A DNA stretch of 64,000 bases, from the NCBI GenBank assembly GCA_024349245.1, contig JALDNG010000006.1:7799121-7863120 (forward strand), read 5' to 3'. Origin of the DNA: Neodontobutis hainanensis (lineage: Eukaryota > Chordata > Actinopteri > Gobiiformes > Odontobutidae). Of the stretch, positions 55,380-64,000 are shown piece after piece. Positions within the stretch are counted from its first letter, which is position 1. Each line of letters opens with the position of its first letter. Both the position numbers and the translations under genes were made by a program. The notes beneath the pieces were generated by a model. That model did no database searches and had not been told where the DNA came from. It saw only the letters and a list, made by a program, of their open reading frames with translations.

Positions 55380-55885
55380 TTAAAAAAAACTCAAAATCCG
55401 TCCGTGGTGACCAGTTAATAAATCGGCAGTACGAAGGGTTGGGGTTAGTTTAATGTTTTGCTGTCTATCTTAGTAAGGGCCATCTGTTAACGTTAATAAT
55501 AAATGTTCCCAGATTAGCGTGCCTCTTATAACGGTAAGCAAATTTTGGCGCGAAACAGAAACTCACTGTCAGTGGTCATGATGTACATTGTGGTTTGAGA
55601 CAGTATTTCAAATGTTAACGTTTTCTAGTATTTTCACCTTTTGTACTTTATTAAATAAGAGATTTTTAACCATATAAAGACGTAAAAGTTTAAAATAAAA
55701 TTAGATGTTAACTAAAAAAATAAACTTTTTTGCCTTTATGAAAAAAAAAACATTTATACATTTTATAAACCAAAATTTCAATTGTTGTATAAGTTAACAA
55801 AACATAACTAACTGCAAAAGATTTATGTAGTTTTATTTTTTAACAGACCGGAAATGGCCCTGCTGTTCCGGTTGTAACCATCATC
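55380..55885. promoter_or_regulatory. Bidirectional msh4/vcpkmt promoter
   Basis: The start codons of msh4 (minus) and vcpkmt (plus) are 506 bp apart, head to head. A palindromic E2F-type site TTTTGGCGCGAAAC lies at 55543-55556, about 165 bp from the msh4 ATG. Two ETS-type cores lie near vcpkmt: CCGGAAAT (about 55848-55855) and TTCCGG (about 55866-55871). A YY1-like CATCATGGCGGA overlaps the vcpkmt start codon. No TATA box. Factor binding is inference from motif match. Confidence 0.6.
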
Positions 55886-56990
55886 ATGGCGGAACACGAC
55901 AGTCAGAATAATTATTTTACTAGAGAACTTGAAAAAAACGACGGTTCATCTTTGAAACTCAAACAGTGCTACATTGGAGACGTCGGCTGCGTAGTTTGGG
56001 ATGCAGCAATTGTTCTTGCTAAATATTTGGAGACAAAACAATTCTATGATTCATCAAAAGGAGTAAACGCCTGGGCTGGCAGGAGGGTCTTGGAGTTAGG
56101 AGCTGGGACAGGAGCTGTTGGGTTGATGGCAGCAACACTGGGGTAAGGTGGAGGACACACATTTTACTTATTTTTTTATTTTTTTAATTCTTTTATCAGG
56201 CCATGCACACAGTAATGCGTGTAAACAATGAATGTTGATGTCCAAGAAAATGATGGTATATTCTCGATTCACTCCTGTAGAGCTCAAGTAACTGTGACCG
56301 ATCTACAGGAACTTCAGAAACTCTTAAAAGTGAACATTCATGAAAACCAAGATCTTATTAACAAAGGATCCATAACTGCCAATGTACTAAAATGGTTTGT
56401 AAACAACTACTTCTTTTTTCATGTTTAAAAATATAACTACATATTTGTAACTTTTTTGAAAATTTAAATTTGTTCAATCTAATGAAATTCTCTTTACATC
56501 TCATTACAGGGGTGAAGATGTGTCTGACTACACGCCCCATCCTCATTATATTCTTATGGCAGACTGCATCTATTATGAACAGGTCATTTCTTTGACAGAC
56601 TATATTGATGCTTTAAAAAAGTTAACAAATGATTGTATTATTATTGTTATGTTTTTTGCTTTTCTTTTTCCTCACAGTCAGTCATTCCTTTGGTGGAGAC
56701 CTTGAAACTGCTTGCTGGTCCAGAAACTTGCATCATTTGTTGTTATGAGAAACGTACAGAGGGTGTTAACCCAAAAGTAGAGAAACTATTTTTTGAGGTG
56801 AGAACAGACTACTTAATTATTTACTTGTAAAAGTTAGCTGAGCAGTGCATAACTACATTGTAATGTTCATACTCCTGTGTTTCAGTTATTGCAACAGAGC
56901 TTCAGCTGTGAGGAGATACCTCCAGTCAAACAAGACCCAGATTTCAGTAGCCCAGATATTCACATTTTACACATTAGAAAAAAAGTTTGA
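55886..56990 (+). CDS. vcpkmt: VCP lysine N-methyltransferase (METTL21D)
   Basis: VCPKMT trimethylates a lysine (Lys315 in human) of the AAA ATPase VCP/p97 using S-adenosylmethionine. Five exons: 55886-56142, 56281-56394, 56510-56582, 56678-56797, 56886-56990. They total 669 nt, 222 aa (human 229), and all phases join. The family signatures are present: GCVVWDAAIVLAKYLE (34-49), SAM-binding motif I VLELGAGTGAVGL (68-80), VTVTDLQEL and the METTL21 motif ADCIYYE (141-147). The C-terminus is PDIHILHIRKKV. The ATG chosen is the only one upstream of the conserved region in this frame and follows a promoter-like block. Confidence 0.95.
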
Positions 56991-58121
56991 GTAATTAAAC
57001 CATGTATAGTTCACATGCTGCCTTTAAAATTAAACCATGGACATAATACCTTCAGTGTATTTTTTGTCTGCCACAAGAGGTCAGCAGAAAGCTGTTCTTT
57101 AGAGTTCTTTATTTTGTAACGTAGTGGAGTCCAGCTTTGGTGTCTAGAACAAATTAGCTAGATAGTAATAATCTTGGTCCAGAGTTCATTGTCAGAGTTT
57201 ATCTGGGCAACAGCCTTGGCCTGGCTTTCTTTGACAGAAGACACCAGAATATGTGAATCACTGACTAAATAGAAACTGAAGATTAATCCTACATTACACA
57301 AACGAGACACAAATCCTTGCTCCTGCCAATTTATAAAATATAAAGTGTTTTTTATAGTGTTTTTATTTATATAAAACACCCTAAATTAATTTTAAATAAT
57401 AATACATTATATTTTATATTTATTTAGCAGATGCAAGGTGGGTTAAGTGTCTCGCCCAAAGAAACAATGAACCTGTGGAGAGAGCAGGAATCGAACCGTC
57501 TACCTTCCAGTTGAAGGATGACTGCTCACCGTGATTGATATTAAAAAAAATGCTAATTAATGGTCTGTTAATCTTTTGTTATTTCTGTCACATATTTTCT
57601 GTGTATGCTTTTTCTGCTACTTGCACAAATATATCTTCAAGTGATATTTAGGCACATTCTTTTAGAATGTGTATATAAATTGCCTAATTTATAATAAACT
57701 CTATAATGTACATTAATTTAAGTGGATAGTATGAGTAACATTATTGTTACAATCCAATACTGTATGATTCAAAAACAATTAAGTTCTTAATGTAACATGT
57801 TTAAATACAAAATACAACATAGTTCAATGCTAAATTTAGTTCAATGTAACGTGTGGGAGTTTTCACTGCAAGCCCCAGATTAGCTAGATGATTATGATTT
57901 CATTTTATGCAACATTCAAGAAGTACACCCCACATTCCCACAGGCATGCTAAGGGCCCTCGCAGCCTTTCATGCTCTCTCTGTTTACACAGTGCAGCTGA
58001 AGTGTAATCAACAGAGTGGCCTTCATTGTGTGAGGTTAACACTAAATCTTCTAAGTCACCCCATTCGGGTGTACAATGGGGACTCAGTTTCTGTAACTCA
58101 TCAGTGAAAATAACACTCGGA
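56991..58121. other. vcpkmt 3'UTR and downstream spacer
   Basis: AT-rich sequence after the vcpkmt stop. ATTAAA variants occur within 60 bases of the stop and could serve for polyadenylation. Contains the reversed SINE. Confidence 0.4.
57419..57540 (-). repeat. tRNA-derived SINE, internally deleted, reversed
   Basis: The minus strand shows the B box (complement GGAATCGAACC at 57487-57497) and a shortened body (complement AAGGTGGGTTAAGTGTCTCG), ending in the TTTAGCAGATGC-type tail. Same family as the 10412 copy. Confidence 0.75.
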
Positions 58122-58123
58122 TA

Positions 58124-59585
58124 CAGTATTGTTAAAAATAATAGTACAATGTGACTAACCAGAATAATCCAGGTGTATATTTTTTATTGCTAAGTGGCAA
58201 ACAGGTTACCAGTTAGTGCAGTAGATTCTCAGAAAACCAACAAGACTCAGCATTCATGATATGCACGCTCTTAACGCTGTGCAATTGGGCAAAGAAATAG
58301 CAGTGTCTGCTGTTGACTGTACAAATTCAAAGATATTTTGTTTCTAGGATTTTAGCAATCCTATGAATCACTAAACTAATATTTAGTTGAATGACCACAA
58401 TTTTTTTAAAACTGCTTCACATCTGTGTGGCACCTCTCAGCTGTTATTCCACTCCATGATTCTTTAACAACATTCCACAATTCATTTACATTTCTTGGTT
58501 TTGCTTCAGAAACAACAGCTTGATTGGATAAAGGTCCGGGGATTGGGCTGGCCACTCCATAACATTAATTTTGTTGGTTTGGAACCAAGACTTTGCTTGT
58601 TTACGAGTGCAACATGACATCTTCAATTATTTTGTCATATGCAAACTGATCCATAATCCCTGGTATGCGATAAATCGACCCAACACCATAGTAGGAAAAA
58701 CATGCCCATATCATGATGCTTGCTTCACTGTGTACTGTGGCTAGAATTCAGAGTTTGGGGGTCGTCTCACAAACTGTCAGTGGCCCTTGGACCCAAAAAG
58801 AACAATTTTACTCTCATCAGTCCACTCCACTCCAATGTTCCTCCATTTCTCTTTAGGCCAATTGATGTGTTCTTTTGCAAATTGTAACCTTCTGCGCGTG
58901 ACTTTTTTTTTTTTTTTTTTTTTTTTAAACAGTGGGACTTTGCGGGAGATTTTGTAAAATAGATTAGCTTCTCACAGACGTCTTCTAACTGTCACAGTAC
59001 TTACAGGTAACTCCAGACTGTCTTTGATCATCCTGGAGCTGATCATTGGCTGAGCTTTTGCCATTCTGGTTATTCTTTGATCCATTTTGAAGGTTGTCTT
59101 CCGTTATCTTCCATGTCTTTCTGATTTTGCTCTCCATTTTAAGGCATTGGAGATTATTTTAGCTGAAAAGCCTAGTTTTTGCACCTCTTTGAAGGTTTTC
59201 CCCTCTCCAATCAACTTTTTAATCAAAGTATGCTGTTCTTCTGAACAATGTCTTGAATGACCCATTTTCCTCAGGTTTTCAAATGCATGTTCAACAAGTG
59301 CCGGTGGCTTCATCCTTAAATAGGGGCCACCTGATTCACACCTGTTTTTTTTTACAAAATTGGTGACCTCAGTGAGTGAATGCCACACTGCAAAAAATTT
59401 TTCATACACCCCTTTTAACTAATTGCCTAATTGCACAGCCTTCATGTTTGCTGAGACTTGTTTGTTTTCTGAGAATCTACTGCACCTACTAGTAACTTGT
59501 TTGCCACCTAGCAAGAAAGAATATACTAAAAACCGGGATTATTCTGGTTAGTCACATTGTACTGCTATTACTTTCAACAATACTG
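58124..59585 (-). mobile_element. Tc1-family transposon, defective copy 2
   Basis: Ends CAGTATTGTT and AACAATACTG are perfect inverted repeats, flanked by TA (58122-58123, 59586-59587). It has the same extended terminal repeats as copy 1, with the left one shortened. A run of about 26 T interrupts it at 58901-58926. It lies downstream of vcpkmt with its transposase on the minus strand. Confidence 0.9.
58500..59265 (-). pseudogene. Tc1 transposase pseudogene, copy 2
   Basis: It opens at 59265 with MGHSRHCSEEQHTLIKKLIG and keeps frame through the first DNA-binding helix region (to about 59105), then breaks. WTDESKIVLF with the first aspartate is readable near 58800-58830. The block with the second aspartate (QQDND) is deleted. 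The third catalytic position after SPDLYPI reads lysine in place of the expected acidic residue (near 58525). Non-functional. Confidence 0.82.
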
Positions 59586-59587
59586 TA

Positions 59588-62500
59588 AAATAACTTTGCT
59601 TTGTTACAAAACAAATCCTTCATGTATTGTAACCTTTTCAGACTTATATCCCAAAATAAATTGTGAATAGTTTTATGATTTGAGTTCTACAGATTGTCTG
59701 GTGTTATTAATCATTTTTTGACTGGTAGACCCCTAAAGCCTTTGAGGAATTATATCAGAGTGAGAATAGTTGTTCCTACATTCTGTATTAGAGATCTCCT
59801 TTGTCTCAGGCTTACGCCATGGCTGGAATTGGGTGGACTTGACCCAAAGGATTCAGAGGCATTTCAGGGGTAGCTTCACTTATCTGCAACATGTAATCCC
59901 ACAACTGACTCAAAGCATTCCCAGAATTCATCTTCAACCTTACTTGTTGTGCACACCAACACAAAATAAAATACCTATAGTCTTCTTAATATATAATCTG
60001 CTAATTAGGCTAGCACTTTAGGGCAATCCAAGGAAGCTTGTGGTAAATGAGGACACTCTGAAGGAGTGGAGTTTAATCAGGTTTCATACACATTAGGAAT
60101 AAATGATAAATGAATACATTTATTACACCGGTGGCCTGATGCATTCTTTACTGGAAGTATAAACAGCATACTCCAAGACAGAATAGGGGCAATTTTAGCA
60201 AACAGATGCTGTTGTACTGTATCTCAAAATAATTTCTTACCTGTAAGGAAAAGCTGGAAAAAGGCCAATGCTTGTCAAGCCTTTATGAAAAGCTAAATAA
60301 GACATTGTGGTTGATTAATTATAGTATGATAATAAAGGATTTTGTTTGCAAACCAAAATACACCATACGATTTCAAGTCCCTGTTCTTCTGTTGAATTGA
60401 TGTAAGATTTCTCTGCTTGAATACTGTTATTTACCCACACGTCCCCCAGGTTCTTTTAAAATGAGATAAGAAGAGGCAGTGCTGCAGCCCTTCAAAGCAG
60501 ATGGGTGGAGGATAGTCTGACTCTAGCTGCTGTGCAGTGTGCTTTACTCTGCCGCATCACACAGCCAAGTGACACAGAGAAGCCTTTGTGTCACTATCAT
60601 CACGCTCCCTAGAGCTAAGAGACACTGTTCCAGAAAAGGAAGATTCATTTTCTCACTAACTATTATGGAGTAGCACAAGAATAGACATTGAACTGGGATG
60701 ATAAAAAATAGAAAAGACTTGACTTCCTTTTGTGCACTTTTACCGCAAACACCAAAACTGATAATTGCTAGGCCAGAAAGTTCCACTAAGTTAAAGATTT
60801 TTAAATTAAGCTTGGGGTCATAATACATTCATGACAACAGTAAATATGTATTCATCCACTGCTTGCAATATCTCAAGTCTCGCACAAAGGTGACAGTCAA
60901 CTGCTGGCCCCACGGCATTCTAGTGCAGTGGTGTATTTGTCATCATTACTGCAAGTGGCTGTCCAACACCAGGGGGAGAACTGGAGAAGTCTATAGTGCA
61001 TGCCCCTGTAGACATTGAATTGCACTCATGCACTTTGATTGTAATTCTCTCTAAGCAACACCATACCTGATGTTTGTTAATTACTAGATTGCTGTATTGG
61101 TTACATCTAAAGTCAGCCAACCTATGCAATTCTTTTTTGTTACCCCCAATCTGGTGCAGCTGGATAAACACAGCACTGAAGCTCAGGGAGTAACTGACTC
61201 ATTTTCACACTATGTTCCACTTCCTGTAATTCTAAAACCATGGGGAATGTCACATTTTCACAATGGACTATAAATGGATAAGTACACTAAATAATGTATG
61301 TTAGACAATAATAATAAACATAATCAAATGTAATGAAATTATAAGTATAGTGTTTACAAGAGTTTTTTTGTGCTTTCAAATCCAGATCTTGTAAAAGTGC
61401 AGTTTCTATCACAACAAGCCGCTTTTAGATAATGACAAAATGAGTGGAATGTATTTTGGATCATTCACCGGGTGTACCTTGGACCTAACTTTCAAATGTA
61501 TGTAGCTGGCCTGTAGTTAAAACAGTACAACTTATAAAGCCCACTTACAACAAAAAGCCATTCTGAGAAAATAAAGTAGATTTAGGCAACTCCTACAAAG
61601 AAAAAAACTGCATACAGCTTACACGTTCTTTAAGGATATGCATGGCATTTTGAGCTTGGTATTCAAGAATGTTAACCTCAGCAGGAAACCTAAAACATCT
61701 TTCAGCCACTTCCGGACCTATTTCACACGAGCTCTGTTTAACTTAGAGTGAGGGCTCCTGAAACCCACAGAACATAACAAAAAGAGGATATCTTTACTCA
61801 ACAAATTCTGTCTGAATACCATCATTTCTAAACCTATTTAATAGCAGCGTTTAAATAAGTGCCTAAGAAAATTAGTTGTTTATCCAGCAGGGTGTGGCTT
61901 TTGTAAGCCAGGATTAACTAGACTTCACACACAAATGAGCAATACTGTTACCTCCCCAAATGAAAACAGTTGACGTAAAGAGGAAATACAGATTGATGAT
62001 AATGACGGATCAAATCCCTAATAAACCACAAACATGACACACTAATTGTGTAGGTACGTCAAAGCTGCTCTCTACAGTCATTTGGGTCTTTCTATATCTT
62101 TTTCAAAATAACAGTGAATGGAATTTGACAAATTGGCGGAACTTCGTGAAAGTTCAAATAGTACAGTCTTCCCACTCTTCCTCTTTCTATGTAGAATAGG
62201 GAACTTAACACAAAACTCTGTCACCTCTGTAACTGAAAAGGAACCCATTTGTTTGTCATAGAAACAACTACAATAAATATCTGTCATACACATTCTTGAG
62301 CAAACCGGTGGGGTTATTTGAGGTTTGTCTACTTGCAATGTCTTTCGAAAACAAGGAATTAAGTCCTTACAAAGCTGCCAAACAAACCCATGGCAGGGTT
62401 TTCAGTTGAAAAGTGGTAAACACCTATTGAACGAGCATCTGTATTATTACTGATCTTTTCTGACCAAAAACCCATTTTCCTCTGATTAACTGTGAGGAAC

Positions 62501-64000
62501 ATCAGTCCATCAAAGAGGCAGTAACACCACAAGGCCTGATCCGACCAGAGTATAGGTCATAAAACCTTGTGTGTCTCTGTCTTTTCCCATGGGCCCTTAG
62601 CGCTGCTAAGGATCTGGTTGTAATGAAGTAGTGCAAACCAAAGTAACCATTACAGCCCAATTAAACTGGCATCAATGTCCAAGAGAATTGAACAAGGGCT
62701 AACTAAATGCAAGTATACAGAAGACATGACATACAATCACACTTTTATCAAAATTACCTATTGAGATGTATTGTTTAAAAAAAATAAAAAAATAAACAGT
62801 ACTATGGCAATAGCATCATGTCACCTGACTTGTATAAATGCCAGATGATGATGGACATTTAAATATAAACCATTTTATGAAAAGTTTGAAAACAAATTCC
62901 CAATTGTATATGCATATTTTCAGTGTCCCTACAACTCTAATACAAAACAGCATGTGGTTTTGTTGATCCAGACAGATCAACAAAGATAGCAACTTTGAAA
63001 TTTTGCCAGGAGAATGAGACTTCAAACTGGGGTATTGAACTTTCTCACTGTGCCACACAATCATAAGCATAATAAAATTAAATAAAAACTACTGTATTAA
63101 ACTAGTGACAATGTCAAAATAAAAATATATACTATGTACAACTGACACGAAGGATTTAAATCACTTTTTTAATAAGACATTACAATGAAATGTTGTGTAC
63201 ATGTTTCCCCACAGTCAAAGTGGAAGTAAGAGCTGCACCATATGGTGTTTGCAACATTTCACCAATAAGCAGCTTCCCAACTGAACAGATGGTATCTGAA
63301 GTAGGGTTACTGTACTTCCGTATACTCATGCTACAGATATAGGCTATCATATAATGTCTCAATACTGAGACTAATCAACTGTGGGATCAAATTGAGAGCA
63401 CTCAGAGCTGAATGACATTCCATTGGAAAGATTGAGTCAATAGACTACATGTTATCCAAAAATTAAAAAAAAGCATTGCAACAAGCATGAGTAAATTACT
63501 GAGGCCTATTCAGCACAATTAGATAACAAGACATGACACAAAAGGTCAATCATTTAACTATATAGCCCACATAAGGGGAGGCGAGGGGTAACAAAACATG
63601 TCTGGAGTCACTTTTCTCTGATGTTTAGAATGGTGACAGCGAGATGCAAGCAACGGTAACTTTTGTTTTTCCCTTGCAGCAGTCAATACAATCCAAGAAA
63701 TACATTTTCTGTTACAGTACTGTGAAGAAACAAATGCCTTTCAAAGTCTTCAAAGTAGGCTACTTGACATGAACAATGTCACCTTTGAAGAGAAATAACA
63801 CCCAAGAACCTGGAAACCAGTATTAGTCCAAAGACAAAGATTAAACTCCAACATTGATAGAAAATTATATAAAACAGGAGAAACAACAGGCAAAGGCGGT
63901 GATCTCAGTTGCTTCAATATTAGAATCAATTCATTCAATATTGAGCAAACAAGCCTCCTAGTAATACATGAAACAGGCTTGCTACAAGATAAAAGCAAAC
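59588..64000. other. Right-hand spacer, no gene recognised
   Basis: AT-rich, with only short open frames lacking splice context or familiar motifs. Part could be the 3'UTR or an intron of a gene beyond the right edge, but nothing here proves it. Confidence 0.5.

Noticed and set aside
62078..63998. Minus-strand frames of 80-86 codons near the right edge as exons of another gene
   Set aside because: No recognisable motif and no paired splice signals. A gene beyond the edge is possible but not shown.

Overview
This is a piece of vertebrate nuclear genome, almost certainly from a teleost fish. Genes are split into many short exons with GT-AG introns. Tc1-family transposons, a Rex3-type LINE, tRNA-derived SINEs and very long CA/TA microsatellites lie in introns and spacers. 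There is no operon structure. The long open frames in the microsatellites are repeat artefacts.

Layout, left to right. (1) 1-9735, minus strand: the 5' end of tmem260 (three coding exons recognised); the rest of the gene should lie beyond the left edge. (2) About 9.8-17.4 kb: a gene-poor spacer with a SINE, a Rex3 3' fragment and two copies of a hAT-like non-autonomous element, one carrying an expanded 21-bp minisatellite. (3) 19658-26579, minus: complete peli2, a Pellino E3 ubiquitin ligase (6 coding exons, 424 aa), with a probable 3'UTR reaching about 17.47 kb. (4) About 26.9-29.4 kb: a spacer with microsatellites. (5) 30320-46183, minus: complete ktn1, kinectin (35 coding exons, 1268 aa), plus an upstream non-coding first exon near 49.3 kb. 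Its introns hold a decayed Tc1 element, a Rex3 remnant, SINEs and a microsatellite block of about 0.8 kb. (6) 49840-55379, minus: complete msh4, a meiotic MutS homologue (20 coding exons, 917 aa). (7) 55886-56990, plus: complete vcpkmt, a VCP lysine methyltransferase (5 exons, 222 aa), divergent from msh4 across a shared promoter of about 506 bp. (8) 57.0-64.0 kb: a spacer with a SINE and a second Tc1 copy; no gene recognised.

The order ktn1 > peli2 > tmem260, all on one strand, matches human 14q22, which supports the orthology calls (peli2 rather than peli1 or peli3). From memory, human MSH4 is on chromosome 1, so its place next to ktn1 and vcpkmt here is a lineage difference. The genes do not form a pathway: tmem260 (protein O-mannosylation), peli2 (innate immune signalling), ktn1 (ER and kinesin scaffold), msh4 (meiotic crossover) and vcpkmt (VCP methylation) are unrelated in function.

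Exon borders were set by hand from splice signals, phase continuity and remembered human homologues. Summed coding lengths are whole codons for peli2 (1275), ktn1 (3807), msh4 (2754) and vcpkmt (669). I found no wholly new system. The most interesting signals are the modular exon duplication in ktn1, alternative splice-site choices in ktn1 and msh4, an E2F palindrome in the msh4 promoter, a mobile element that has grown a minisatellite, and two Tc1 copies with complementary losses.
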